A model generated the notes under the pieces. The model was given only the letters and a program-made list of their open reading frames with translations, was not told the DNA's origin and did no database searches. Below, in pieces: positions 36,436 to 50,900 of a stretch of 64,000 nucleotides of DNA. The translations under genes were made by a program, and so were the position numbers. The stretch is from Fratercula arctica (Eukaryota; Chordata; Aves; Charadriiformes; Alcidae). Each line of letters begins with the position of its first letter. Positions within the stretch are counted from its first letter, which is position 1. The stretch is taken from the NCBI GenBank assembly GCA_947846985.1, contig CANTUZ010000001.1, forward strand, positions 182,480,955-182,544,954. The letters are read 5' to 3'.

Positions 36436-39400
36436 CCCTGGATGTGATCTGTATATTGTTAGTTGGTGCTTGTAGCAGGAGACCTGAAAAACATGGTTAC
36501 CAAAATGTGACTTACCCTGAATTTATTATCCATGTTTACACCATCAGCACTCACAGCATCAGCAAAGAACAACAGCATTAAAGAGAACTATGTTAGCCGT
36601 AATTTTTCTAAATCTAAAGTCACTGTGTAGCTGAGAGACTGGGGAAAAATTCTGAGATCTTCGTCTGTTATTAGATCTTCACTTTGCAAACATCACTACC
36701 GAGGTAAATACAGGTTTTCACAGAGCAAAGCATGAAGCAAGAATTTAAAAGCGTGTTTCTTTTGAGAGCGTTTAGTTTCTAAAATGATCACAAATACACA
36801 GCTTAAGCAATCTTTTGTCATGTTACTTTATTTTTCAAAGAATAAACAAAATTACCATTTTGTTTTTCTGCTTGGAAGATGGTCTTAATTCCAGATGTAA
36901 GCGACATATAAGACATGAATGCAAGCTAAATTTCAACCATAATAGACTCTGCATGTTGCCACTTCAATGACCTTTTAATCCCTTGGAGTTTAACCATTTC
37001 CTAATGTCTCCTAACAGCCATTTTCTTGTTGGGAAAGCCCTTCCTAACTGATAACATCTAAACAAGCTCATACCTTAATTAGAAAAATTCTCCCATAAAT
37101 ATTTATGTTGCTGTGATTAGGCCATTTACTGAATCCAGCTACCCATTATGAGTTAAAATAGAGTGCCTTGTTTTGAGAAGCCTGGGGCATGACATAGTTT
37201 ATACTAGGGGACTTTAAGTTGTAATTCATCTAATCAAGTGCCTGACCCCTTGCCTCCAAAGTAGCCAGTAGTCGTTGGAGGAAAATAACCTTCTGCTGAG
37301 CATAGAATCCTTCAGTCTGCATTTTTGTAGGTTGGAAACTACAGAATGGCCTCATGCAGTCCTTTTTTTTTGCTCCAACAGCCAACGTGAAAAAATCTGA
37401 AAGGGGGCAATCTCTCTTTTTTCCAAAGGAAATACAAGAAGTTACAGAAGTACCAAAGGAGGACTTCTACCCGAAGCATATTGCAGCTACCTAATGAGGC
37501 TCCCGTGCCACATGGGTGCTCGGGGGCACCGCAGTTATTGCAGGTTGCCGGCAGGCAGCCTGCTGTGTGTGGAGTTAGGTGTGACATCTCCCATTAAGAG
37601 GGTGATGAGAGATTTAGGCAACCTGTTCTCAGGGGCTCCTCTCTGGCTCCTGAGGTGTAGGAAGCACTGAAATGGGGCAGCGCATATAATGCTGAATATG
37701 GAGGCAGAAGAGGTACTGCCCTGGAGAGAAGGCAGTCTGAATCGCTCTCTTTTAGATGCCTAAAGCCATTTGAGTGCCTGGACTGGGCTTCTGATTGTAG
37801 CCTTTGGGCAAACTGCATGTGTCCATACATGTAATTTTAACCATGCCTGGGAGCTGGAGCACAACTGCCACACTGCTGAATGGCTAATATTCCTCCCCGG
37901 CACATTTTTGGCTCTTTCACTCTATCACGCGCTTCCCAGGCACAGTTTTTGTGCCTGGAAAAATTTTCCAAGGCTGGTTCCTGGGAGGAAGCCTGTGCAT
38001 GGCCGCCCCAGTTGAGTGTCTGAGGAGTCTCAGCACAGACAGGGCCACTGCTGGCCAGCTGGCCTACATGCGTGAGAGCACTGCTGGGCGTGTTTTGTTT
38101 AATGGCATTGATGTCACTTCTGACATCTAATGTGCTAATTCCATGTGTAGGTAAAGATCCAAGAGTGCTTCAAGAGTTCCAACTCCTTCAGCATCGAATG
38201 GGAGAAAATGTTGCTTTATAAGTGTTTTTTTTAAATAAATCCTCACTTTATTCATCCAAAATGTTGTTCCTTTCAGGAAGAGTTGCCTTCACTAATTCCC
38301 AGACATCTGAGCCTAACTTGGAGTAACATGTTTAAAATGAGATGACTCCTCATTTTTCTGCTTTCCACCACTTATGCTATCCTCATTTGTAAAGATACAA
38401 TTCTAGAATTAATTCATCCATACTTCAAAGTCAAAATTCCCTTCATACCTTTTCCAACTGCGGATTTCCGTCTTTCCATTTCCTTCTCTGGGATACAATT
38501 AATTCACATTTAAAGTAAGAAAAGTCTCCCTCCTCTACATGTTGCCTTTGCAGCTGCAGTTATTCAAATCAATTTCCATTTTTTTTTTTTTAATCTACTT
38601 TTTTCATGTTGCTTAAGATCACACCTAACTGATTCATTGATCTGGGTGCTTTACAACAAATTTACTTTGAAACAGTTAACAACTAAAAAAGTCTGAAAAG
38701 ACAAGAGGTTCTAAACAAATGCTCTCTTCGTGTGTTATCTATCGGTATTTATCTACTTTTTGGTTACTCCATTTCCTCTTTTTATACAAAAAAAAAAAAA
38801 GCAAGCAAGCAATGGGATTTTCTGTGGCTTCACTGTTTATTTCTTTATTGTAAACAGAGTCCAATTTAGGTTACATATTCTTGAAAGACAGAGTGTACTT
38901 ACATTTTAGTAGTATAATTTATTGTCCTGTTTTGGATAACAATTTTTGATGTAACTATGGATAATGTTTTAGTTAGTGTCAACTCTAGACTTCCTTAATT
39001 TGTTTCATGATCACCATACTATGATACTGATCTTGAAATAATAAGATTAGAAAAATAATCATTTTGAGTCTTCATATATGTAGTCTGGTTTCTAAAACAT
39101 TAGAGGTCACATTTTTGAGATTCTTCTTTCCAACCGCACCAAGAACTTTCTCTAAAAAAAGACAAAAACAAAGCCGAGACACTCTTCTGATTAGAAAGAA
39201 GTACCACCAAGTGGTGATTAAAGAGCAACAAAAGTGATCACGAGAGTCACATTTAAAATCAAGGAGGCTGGCTGCATTGCCTTTCCCGAGTTAGGAGACT
39301 TACTGCAGGCTTGCAAATCGTAAGCATGCACCGACTGAAGTTTTCCTGATTTTCAGAGATACTGAGCATCTAAAGCTCTCCTTGACAACAGTTATCCAAT

Positions 39401-42260
39401 GCATTTAAAATAAAGCTATTTTATGTAGATAAGCTGGGCACCGTAACCCTTGTATGAAAGCCTGTTAGGGAGATAGAAGTGCTATGAGTGATCTCTCTTT
39501 TGAGGCAGGACTGCAAATGAGGTGAATACAAGTTATGTGAAATCTTTCTCTTCAATTTTTTTTGTTTGCGCTGTACTTGATACTGATTATTAGCAGCTAA
39601 ATCAGTTCCAAAATTTCTTTTCATTTCAAATAATGCTTTCTGTCCCTAATGGGATTTGACAAATTTATTCCATCCTCTCTAGAAAAATTCTGAGTTCTGA
39701 TCATGGATAAATAAAATAATCTGCACTTGAATTCACAAGTCAGACCATTTTGTTATTTGTTATTCTCTCCTGAACACTGTTTCTGCCTACTTAGCTGAAA
39801 TCATCTGTGGTACCACTGATGACTGCATGAGATGCTTGGAATTGGGAAGCACAAAGTGGGTTTTAAAGCCTTTTACCCCTGTAACATTTCAATCTTCCTC
39901 AACCAAAATTATTTTCTCTCTGCTCTCCCAAGTTGCTTACCGCTCAGCCAGACCAGTTTTCACCTCATACGTCACAGCAGGACCATCTGCATCACCCAGC
40001 AAACCACCAGCTTCCACTGCTTCACCTTACTCTGAGAAATGACCTGTTGCCCATCAGTAGCAGATTCCTGTGACTCACCTTTCATTCATCAATTAGCAAT
40101 GAAAATGATTAAACTGATGCTAACCAGACAAAAACCATTTACAGTCTTATTCATGGAGACTTATTTTTTGTAAGAGTATTGAACAAGCCAAGGGATTGAA
40201 TACAACACAATGTCTACCACAGAGGCTGGTGATTTGATTACTTCTGATAGCAGCTGAGGTAATGAGGAGAAACCTCCACTAGCAATTTTCAGCAACAGGT
40301 CATTTCGCTGAAATGGCCAGCAACTATTTCTGTGGCCGAAAAAAGAGAGAAACTCAGCACACTTGAGCTAAGGTGAGGGTATAATAGGGTCCTAGAGCAG
40401 AGGCAGATGAAGAGAGCATACGTGGAAAGATCAGTTTCATTAGGAAACTGTGGGAATGTGAGCAGAGGTTCCAGCAGTCAATTTGGCAAAATAGATACAA
40501 GCATGGAGGTTTGCCTGAGCCTCATCTTAATTGTGACAGCCTCCGGGGCTGGCTGAAATCAACTGCAAAATCTTAGAGAAACCAGTCCTTTAAAACGCAA
40601 GCATTTAGGCATTTCTAGTCAGGCCAAAAAGCCACTGTCAAGATCATCAAACTTCCACTTAATATTTTAGCCCTTCTAAACACATCAAAAGGAAAAAGCA
40701 CAGAGAGCCACGAAAAGATCCTGCACGCTGCTTAAAGACTTTCAAGGACGTTGTTTTTCAGCTCAAGGATGCTTGGTTCAGGCTCACAGCCTCTGATTCG
40801 GGATGTAATCAGAGCTTGGGTTATGTCTGATTTTATCCAGCATCACCTTGCACTGAAATTATCTGCTGATGTTTTATTATGGGCAACCCGCCTGCTCGAG
40901 GGCTAAATGCATTTGTCTGATAAATGGAACCCCTGTGCCATCCTCTTTGGTGTGTCCTGATTGTGAGCTGTGCTCATGGGTCTCAGCAAGGCCCCAGGCA
41001 GGGCCCTGTAGCCACAACTCACCAGCTGGACATTAAACGGTACTGGTAGCCGAATTCAGATCCTGCGTAACCCAGCAGGAGACCAGTTTATGAAGACTTG
41101 GTCTCTTCTGAATTGGGTGTTCACGCACCTGGAAATCAGTCCCAAAGGGCACAAATCTTATCTTTGAAGACCCAATATCTATGTCCTCTGTGGCAAGGCT
41201 CCTGTAACTGACCGTGTCCTAAGTAGATGTTCCATTCTGTATACCTCATTAGTGGTCTCACACTAAGCAAGAGGCAGGTCCTTAGTTCTTTCATGTGTTA
41301 AGAGAACCAACTTTGTGAGTTTCCCCTTAGCCATCCCTCCATATCATGTGCCATCTTCTCTGTGGAGCAGAAAAAAGGAATACCATCACTGAGATCAGCA
41401 CGTTGTTCAAAACACTGAATCATCTCCATGACATTTCACATTTCTATGCCTCTGAATTTAAGGTAACTAAAGCTAACTAAATTTAAGCTCCGACTGTTCC
41501 AAACTCCTCTGGTACCAAAGCACTGCAACAGATCACATCTGTTAATCACGAGGGACTCTGAAATTTTAAGACAAAATTATTCATCCACTCTCCATATGTA
41601 ACTTAACTAACCCTGGTGGGAATATCTCAGCCGACCATTTGAGACTACATGCACACAGGGGTGTTCTCAGAAGGTTTGGATGATGATGCTTAGCAACAAG
41701 GACTCATTTTCCCCTACTATTTTTTTTTTCTGGTGATAACTGTGAGTTATCCCCCCAAAGGGACTGTCTCCTTTTCAGTGCTACAACTATAAAAAGAGCG
41801 AAACAGGTGCAGAGGACCATACTCCGGTTTTGGGAGTGACAGCCATGAAGGTTAACAGCAGGAAATGAAAGGCAATATTCCTGCTGTGTATTTTTTGGTT
41901 GCCAAGGCTGACATGAAAGTGTTGTTACGTGGAGAAAGAGTTGAGATTTGCCACTTAAAAGGTCCTTGCCCCATTTTATTTTCATTTGTGATATACAGAG
42001 AAGAGGTCAGAGTACTTTTCCTTGCAATTTTTTTTACAGTCATCTATGGACCAATGTCTCTAAGCTCAGCTTACTTTTTGTCAATAAGGGGCATTTTTTC
42101 CTATTTCTATTGTGCTGCAGGCCTCTGTGGTTCACCATGAATGCTTTACTGCTGACATTTCTGGCTGATCTGCCTTGGCTTTCCACAGTTCTTACTTGGT
42201 AACAGCCATGGAAATAGTCCAGCAGGCAAATTGTTTTGACATCATGAATTCGTTGTTCTT
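36436..42260. other. Long non-coding stretch, no gene seen
   Basis: It is AT-rich with T and A runs, for example near 38579-38592 and 38788-38801 followed by (GCAA)n. At 37301-37362 the words CATAGAATC, GGTTGGAA and ATGCAGTCC occur in antisense CR1 order, but too much between them fails to match. I recognised no gene, RNA gene or exon. Confidence 0.45.
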
Positions 42261-44950
42261 CTCTTGCTGTTTAGGGCTGTTTATCCCCCTGGCCTCCTGC
42301 AGGTGAGGAACCCTCACTAGCTATCTCAGCCATGGTCAGGATCTCCTCCGCTGTCACCTGAGCATTTGCTGGAGAGCAGAGGAGCAGGCGCTCAGCCGTC
42401 CTCGAGGAGGGACTGCACTGACATGCTACAGTCTGACTTCCACGCCAGGACCTTCTCGTCTGGTACACGTCCTGCACACCACTTCCAACAGCAAGGGGGA
42501 GCAGATGGAGGAAGAACAGGAAATGAAGCCTTGCTGAAACTAGAGCTGCCACCATTCCCTGCGTGGCTCTCTCACTTCCCTGTGAGACTTGGAAGGAGCA
42601 AACCAGGAGGGACAACTGGCAGGATATTCCCCACAAAATCTCTGCTTGCGGCTTGCTGTGCAGTGAAATTTCTACTTTCCATGAAAGTAACAAATGGCCA
42701 CTGCATCATCTCTTGGTTCCAGTCCTACTTTCTGCAACTTCCTCTCACTGCTGACAGCCAAGGTCTGCAGTCCTCAACAGCTCTGCCCAAAGACCAGTAT
42801 TTCCTTTACTCCTCCACTGTAGCGTGAGGGCTCCTTTCCTCTGGGAGCCCCCAGCATCCCGAGCTTAAAGGAGCTAATGGGGTGTTTCCCTCAGAAACGT
42901 CGGTGGAAACTTAACCTAGTGAATGAAGGAAACTTGCAAAGGGAAAAAAAAAAAAGCTGAGAATTCATCTCAGTGCTGGGAACAAGCGTGTACAGCTATT
43001 TACAGAGATTTCAGCCATGGGAATGAGGGGAGGTAGCCAGGATCGCTGTGAGGTCTCTAGGCTCAGCAGGTCTGTGCTTGGCCATAAAGTGCTCCATGTT
43101 TTCTCCATCAGATCACCAGGAGGCTGACTGGAGGGCACCTGGCCGGCACATGGAAAATGGACGCAGAGCTGTCCATGTAGTGTATAATCCAAAGACACTG
43201 CAAATATTCCCTGGTTGCTCGCAGCTGCCTGTACCAGCTCTCACAGTGTTCACCTCTCATCCCTCCTGGCCTGGCCACGGAGCTGGCTGGCTTCATGGAC
43301 CCAGTGGTGCTCGGCTGTGTGCCACGTCTGGCGGCCTCACTCCTCCTGCTCCTGCACACTGGCAGTTTGCAGCACCTCTTTGACAGCTGCCAGCCTCCTT
43401 TCCCTCTTCCCTGTTTATACTGGATGACATTCACCATCCTTTTGGCTCTGGCATGCAGTCATGTCATGGACAGTCTGGATTCACCCACAGATGCTGCAAC
43501 TGTGAGCACAGGGAAATGAAAGCAGTCTCTGTTCCCTTCACTTGCAGAGGGGCAGGAGCTGCTCTTCCTGACATTTAAGTGTTGCCATTGTCAGCCCCTC
43601 TCTCCCAGCATGACTCCACCTTCCTGCTCACCATGTAGGGATCTCTCAGACTCAGGAAGGGAAAGGAAACTTCGGTTTTAATTGGCATCCAAGAGAAAGA
43701 GACATGGTGGGGGAGGAGAAGGTTGTGTGCTCACGGTGGTAGGAGCTGTGTCTGCAGGACCTGAGGTGTTTATGGAGGATGAGGAGGACATAAGAGCAAA
43801 TCTAAATGAAGGACTTCTGTTCAGTGGAAAGCCCCAGCTGAGCCTGAGCTTAGCAAGAGCAGTGCCTGATTGCCCCATTGAGAATAGTTCTGGCTTTCTC
43901 ATGCTGGATGTGATGATCCTGTTCCAGCTCAGCAAAGGTGTTTCTTCACCTGAACAAAGGGAAGTTCAGCCAAGTGGGCCTGAATGCTGGAAAAGCCAGA
44001 GCCAGTGAGGTACTGCAGGCCAGCAATAAGAGCAAGGCAAAGCCAACATGTGGGACCTCCACCACGTGTTATTGGCTACTTGGTGGGGCCACCTCAGAGC
44101 TCTTGGCCCACCACAGATTATTGTATTTCAATTGTAAGATTTGAAGCCAGAGTGATTTGGCCCATCAAGAAAAGGTCTGAACCCTGTGACCCTCCAGGTG
44201 GAAGAGAAAGTGCATGGCTAGAGGCGACTCGCAGAGTAAGGGGGTAACATCTGCAGACCCTGAGCCTGAGGCACCAGGATTCTGAGGGTTCTGGTGGAAA
44301 GACCTGGGAAAGGGTCAAGGCAGGCGCAGTACGAGAACCATGCAGATAGCTGGGCAAAAAATGTGTTTACACGGCAGGGGTATTTTTAAATCCATCACTC
44401 AGTGCTGTAAAACCAAACCTCCCACCATGCTGCTGGTGGGGAGGGAGCACAGTGACAACAGCAGAAAGCAGGCGTGGAAGCAGCAAAGCTCTCCGGCATC
44501 TTCACCTTGATTTTACAGACCTGGGAGCAGACACACTTCTGCTGATGTGCCTGTTATTTATAGGAAAGATGAACTCTGATCTCAGCAATGCTTTCTGCAG
44601 AAGCTCAGAGAGAGACGCTGTGTGCAGGAAAATCTGCTTTGGCCTCCTCTCTGGAGCAGACCGTGCGTGGAGGTCTCCCGAGCTGTCCCACTGCTTTCTT
44701 TTCCCACCACGGCTCTCCACCGCTCTCTGAGGGTATGTTTAGAAGATAGCGCTTTACTTTGCGGTGCTGCTTATACTTGCTCATTCAGTGTAAATAACTG
44801 TATTAACTTTATAGGCAGCCCCGGTTTGAACTGACTGAGATTCATGTAGCAACCTGGAACTACGCCAGGCCCACCAGAGCAGAGTCCTGTTAGTGCGAGG
44901 TGGAGCCCGAACAGCTCTCAGGATGGGAGGTCTCTCCAAACTAATGTGAT
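42261..44950. other. GC-rich segment, no gene recognised
   Basis: About 2.7 kb is richer in G and C than its flanks and contains many overlapping frames of 60-153 codons on both strands. None shows a domain I recognise, and their overlap on both strands is what raised GC predicts. An A-run lies at about 42944-42955. It could hide an unrecognised repeat, LTR or lineage-specific exon, but nothing in the sequence decides this. Confidence 0.4.
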
Positions 44951-47900
44951 CCCTCCTTGTTCTTACAGATTAGTTTTAACACTGACACAATGGCTGCCAA
45001 ATACCGAATCTGCCAGAAATGTTAACAAAAGGCACTTTGATCTCATTCACTTGCTCTTGTTAAGAATGTATTGTATTATTTTGCCTCCTTTGTGGTTGGA
45101 AGAAAAATGTTTTACCCTTGCATATCACTCATGTCCAATAATCTATGTGCTGTGTTACACAGGGCTTCTGCTTTTCACTGCTACTTGCTTTTGGACTGCT
45201 TGCTTTAGCAGTTGTTGCATGCTATGCATTTGTTTAAATACTTTCAGGAGGTTTTATATTTTTTACATAAAAGACTGAGGGCTGTGGATACTTCCTGACA
45301 TTCTCATCTAAACAACTGAAAAATGTAATTTTTATTATATGTGTAAAAACTACTTAAAAATCAGTTTAAACTTTCATGCTGGTTATTAAACTCTTGGCTT
45401 AGTAGTGGATACAGTTCACAAATCTGTTCTTGGCACAAAGTTTACATTTTTCTGACCACATATTTACTGTAAAAAGCAGCTAATATTCACTAATAAAATG
45501 ATACATTGACAATTATCTAGCAACACTATTTCTTTCAATGTGTCAGCCTCACAGTGTACTGTAAAAAAATAGTCTACAAGTCAAACAATGTAGTTCTCAT
45601 CTTCAAACACAATAGAAAATGTAATCCCCACTAGCAAACTAAAAACTAGGAAACTGCTGATGAGGAATTTTGATGCCAAATCAAAGTACTACATTTGTTT
45701 ACATATAAAAGGGAAGAATAAGACATAACATGTTAAACTTTTTGCCATGAGGTACTGGGTATACTCTGATATTTGGCATGACAGTACAGTCAGCAATTAT
45801 ACTGGAGAAGATACAGATAAACTTGCAAAACAGAATGAATATGCATCATTGTCGCCGTTTCTTGATATTCTAAAAACAGTGCTTGTATTTTTTATCTTCT
45901 AGAAACAGCCACATGGAAAATCTTTATTTTCAAAAGGCAAAGAACGTTCTGTTTTCAAAACAAATTGATTACTTGTACTGTATATCACATTGCAGGTGAT
46001 TTAATCTCAATCTCATTTTTGAAGGTTAAGTTTCCGCCATGTGATCATGTAAAATGAAAATTTATTATACTCTTCCTCCGAAGGCTAGAAGTCAGAAAAA
46101 ATGCACGTGCGTTTGGAAAATGCCACTGCACATTTAGAAAACTGTCCGGTGGTTCTTTTTGCAAAGAGAAATTTTGCTTTCACTCCTGGATTACTGAATA
46201 CTTGATGGGCAAACACTTTCTTCATGATGTCACTTCTAGGTCATCTATTTTCATTAGTAAGAGCTGGTAGGTTTCCTTTCTTGTTTTCCTTCCTTAATTT
46301 GGTGGGATATTTTCACAAAGAATCACATTTCTTCTCTTTGGAGGTTTACTATCAAAAGGAGTATGTATTGATGATAAGATTTGTTATCATGTTGAGTAAG
46401 TATCAGGATCAGCATATTATTGAGAATTACTAAGCTTGACTAAGACATGACAGCAAATATATTCTTTTGAGTTCTGAACAAAATACAATACAAAATTTAG
46501 CACAATTTAGAAAATTTTTGTAAATTTTCTAATCCGTAAAGCTGCAATGGCCACCTTCTTTCCTGTTGATGGCAATATAACCCACATCAGACATTACCAA
46601 GAGCATTAGGTGAGCTCCTTGAAGTTATTGAACTGCGAAGTTGCTGCCTCAGTGAAATTATGACACAATAGGTGTTCCTAAACTGGTCTCTCTTTCTGTA
46701 GATTTCAGGGTCATCAAAATACCTGCTGGCCAGGTTAAACCCCTTTGGGGCAATCCTTGCAATGGTAGATGCATCTTCAGGATTTCAAGATTTTTGGGCA
46801 TTTCATTCTTATTATCTGGAGCACACATTCATGTCAAAAACTTCTGTCATCCATTGGATAGATAAGTTGCTCTCATGTAGCTAAAAATGCACTTTTTAGC
46901 ACATTGCCACTAAAGATACTGAACTTCATGCTGATGCCAGTGATGTTGGACTTGGACAGCACAAGAAACATCTCAAAACTGGTATTTTTATGATTCGATC
47001 AATTCACTGCCTTACAGGTAAAATGACAAGATTTGGGAAGAATGCCAGCCTTTAAGAAATGCACCAGGAGAGGTTAAATGGGATGACCCAGATCACGCAG
47101 ACTTGAGTACGGACCTCCGCAGTTCTTAATTTTGGCTTGCAGGCTGTGTGACGCGATTGTTCTCAATGATTCTCTCCAAACAACTTTCACAGTTCTCAGG
47201 CAGTTCTCAGACTATCATTAGCAAAATCACTGTACCACTACTCACTCCAGGGTGAGACGTTCAATTAATTCTCACTAGCAGCAGCAGAGATGGAGAGATC
47301 AGGACAGTGGGGAGGAAACCGAGGGAACAGAAGGATAGAAGAGGGCACATTTTCCTTCTTAACAAAAATCCTTCAGAACCCAGACAGCTTTACACAGTAG
47401 TCTATAAATTTCCAGTGTGTGTCACATAGTCTCTCTGTTCATGTTGTCAAAGGCTCTCTTGACAGCTGATCACATTTAAGGCAAGTGGTAGCTGCTGCGC
47501 ACTACTTGTTCAAAACGACAAAGTGTGAAAATATGATCAATGCTAGAATTATAAGGGGGAAAAAAGCACTTAGTTGTTTTTGAAGTCTGTTAAGGAAAAA
47601 TGTGCAAAAAAGTGTGACTAACATTAGTAACTAGAAGCTACAGATAGCTACCTCACAAGTACTTTAGTACAAACTCAGTCTGATTCAGGCATTTCTGGCA
47701 AGATTTTATAGCAAAGCTGAGCTGCTTTTGGCATTGCTCTCTCCATTGGTGCTCTCTGATGAAGAAATAAACCTCTCACCCATCTGCTTGGGAGAGACCC
47801 ATACCGGTAGCATCCTTGGAAATTCACATGCTGCTTACAGCTTTTTCCTGCTTTTAGTTTTCAGCCTCGCTGGTGTCTTGTTAGGCAACAACTAAGGTCA

Positions 47901-50900
47901 CCTTTGTGACATGGCAAATATTTCATATCAATGTAATTTTTAATCTTCAGATGACAGCTAATTCTACTACTCTCTTTCCTGTGCTGCCTTCCAAGAATAA
48001 AGTGGGGAATGCGGTGATACACTTCTGCAAGACCATGCAGTTTTAAGCTCTTAGCAACCTGAATAAATTATTATTTAAAATTTCCTAAGCTTCTTCAGGC
48101 GTTTCCACTTTACAGACGTACTGGGTCTGGCTAGGATGGGTTAACCCACAGCTACAGAGTATGAAACAGAAGCATGGGAATTAGTGGTAACTCAGTAGTT
48201 GAAGGCTACTTTAAGTAGGTTCTCTGAATTAACCTGACGGGGAAGATGGGCTAGGAGAAAAGGTGAAAACACTGTAAAATGAGCAACTATGCCACTTATT
48301 GGGTAAGTTATCTATTGTGCTTATTGTATGAGCACCCTTTTTCCTTCTTTATATCAATAAGTTGTGACAGGATGATTATCATTCTAAAACCGAGAGCAGA
48401 AGATATAGTTACAAGACATTCAGATAAAAATGCCTATAATTAAAAATGTCCAACTCAAAATTTTAAGATGCCAGATTTTAAATCCTTGTAATTTTGCTCA
48501 GCTTTAATTGTTAGAACAGAGCCTAAAAACATTTGCCACAGGCTGAATTTTATTTGAAAGTTTCAATTGAAAGGGTTGACTCATTTTTCAGAATGACATG
48601 AAGGAGATGATAGATAATGTCATTTTACCCATGTTACAAATAACTTTATTTACTGGAGAAGTTCCAATGTGTTATTGATTTGAGTCTGGGATTTGAAATA
48701 TGTCAGGGCTGTGTGTATAAGACCCTGGCATTAGGAACTTGCCCTTAGTCATTCCTTAGGAAATTTGCCTAAATTTTGTTAAAATATAAAATGATGAAAA
48801 ATCTCGGTTTCCCCATGATGACAGATCACATGTTAGAGGTTGGCACCTGCATTTCCCCAAGAATCTCTGCCTATTTAGCATGCTCCATCATGGGGTGGAA
48901 AGGCACAAGAATTTGTTCCCCTGCAATTACTCCTACAGGCACTCAAGGATGTGTGACCCAGTGACTAAAACCCCATGCAAGGAAACTCTCCCACTACTTT
49001 TCCTGATGGCTTCCAGCTCCCTAAAAGAAAAGGAAGGAGCTGCCTCATATCAGAAGGGCTTGCGAGGAGTGCTGGAAGGAAAGAAGCAGCGGAGAGAAAA
49101 AGGGAGAGGTCAGGAACTGGACAATGGGGTGCGGGTAGGACCAGAAGAGCACAGCACCCCTGAACTTCAAACCAGGCTCAAGACCCCTGAGTTTCCGCAG
49201 GCTCCAGCCTTGTGTACCTGGCTAATGGGATCTGCTGCTGCTGCTGCCATCAGTTACCTTTAATACCTTAAAGGATGCAATACCATCAACTCCAGGTCTG
49301 AATGCCACCAAGATCCAAACAGGGAGTCAATAGTCTTCCACTCACAGAGCTGCTGCATCTTGTACTGCAGGTGTTTTGCACCTGTTTAGTTTCTAGTTTG
49401 CAATTGCATTTAAAGAAAACTGATTTTAAATGCATTGAGGTTGAGGGTTCACCTACTTAAATACATGCCTTTGTATAACCTACTGTGCTAAGCCAAGTGG
49501 AGTTTCTGTTTCTCAGCATTGTTAGTTTCTCATTGCATCAGGAGAATGAAATCCGAAATTAGGGAAATACTTAGGACTTCCAATTAACTTTTGAAAGCTT
49601 GATGAGTGCTAAAAATATCATGTGGAGCAGGAAATAGACCAACAGGCCTGCGGTTCATTGGTGTGTTTGTTTTAGTCCTTTGTGTATTTTCTAAAGATCC
49701 ACTGATTGCTCTGCTATGTTTATTTGGAAATGCTACACATGAGAAGGAAAAAAGGATGCTACAGCAGAAAATAAAAATATAATTCCCCATAGTTTAGTGG
49801 GGAAATAAAAATTATTATCATAAAATCATATGGAATTTATGTATTAATTTTGCAGGGAAAAAACTATTTAAAGAAAGCTGAAGCATGACACTTTTTAAAA
49901 ATAGCTTATGCATAATTAACTATATCACCTAGTTTGGTATTAAGCAGTTCTTGATTGCAAAAATTGCAAGACAGGGTTTTTTCTTAGATGTTAATAAAAT
50001 TTGAAATAAGTCAGCTTTAACGTCATTTTAATGGGGTTAAAGACATTTAGAATAATGTCAGAAATGTGTATCTGATTAAGAAGATTTTTGAGAAACCAGG
50101 GAATCGATTCCCAAACCACAGAAACTCATTTTATGCATACGCAATTCTTCTGAGTAATAGCAGAATTAAACCTGTTCAATGAAGCTGGCAGAGGAATCAG
50201 TAATGGCAAAACAGATATTTAACTGCCCATTCTCCATTTGGCCTGTAGCTTGAGCTACTGCGTTTCTGATCCCACACAAACTGACCAAGCAGGAGTGCAC
50301 AGCAGCTGAGGCTACTGCTCTAAGATTTTGTATGTATAAGCTCTGCAATCATGGATTGCAATCTATTGTGCAATGCCAAGAAGCACTTGGAGAGTTTTAT
50401 TTAATAAAAGATGGACTATTTTTCCTCTTGTCCCCCATCAGAAGTGATTACTATCTACGGGCGCTGCTGGATATTAGAGAACTGAGGCTTTCTGATCAAC
50501 AGCTTCAGGGCAACACAACCAAACCAAACTTAAAGACTGATAAAAATCATCACTGTGGATGCAGAAAAGGCAAGTGCAGAAGGTACAGCTTAGCTGTGAA
50601 TGTCATGTCCTGGCCCCAACTCAGTGATCAAAGACATTCCAAAACAAGCACTAAGTGTTTGCAAGCTGCCAAAGAATTTGGGTGCAGTATTAGGAAGATG
50701 AAGAACAGATCATACATCAGTAGCAGCTACTCCCTAGTTTGGTGAGGATGAATTTAAAAAAATAGCTGGGAAGATATACAAGCCTGTTTTACACATCCAC
50801 AAAGATCCTCAAGAATAGTGGCATAACATATATTTTGTTGCCATGCTCCAAGCTATTATTTAAAGGAAACACAACAAGGAGGAGGTTGTAGGGTGGAGAC

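Noticed and set aside
37301..37362. Possible degraded antisense CR1 terminus
   Set aside because: Three short words in the right order, but most intervening sequence does not match.
42366..42827. 153-codon plus-strand frame overlapping a 140-codon minus-strand frame
   Set aside because: Both strands open at once is a GC effect, and neither translation shows a known domain.
47069..47115. Possible old SINE trace with 'gaggttaa...gatcacgcag' wording
   Set aside because: Too short and too diverged to separate from chance.
49635..49680. Word AACAGGCCTGCGGTTC resembling an antisense old-CR1 RT region
   Set aside because: A single word of about 16 bases, with neighbouring sequence not matching.
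50332..50745. 137-codon plus-strand frame with a basic stretch
   Set aside because: No recognised domain and no exon-like boundaries.
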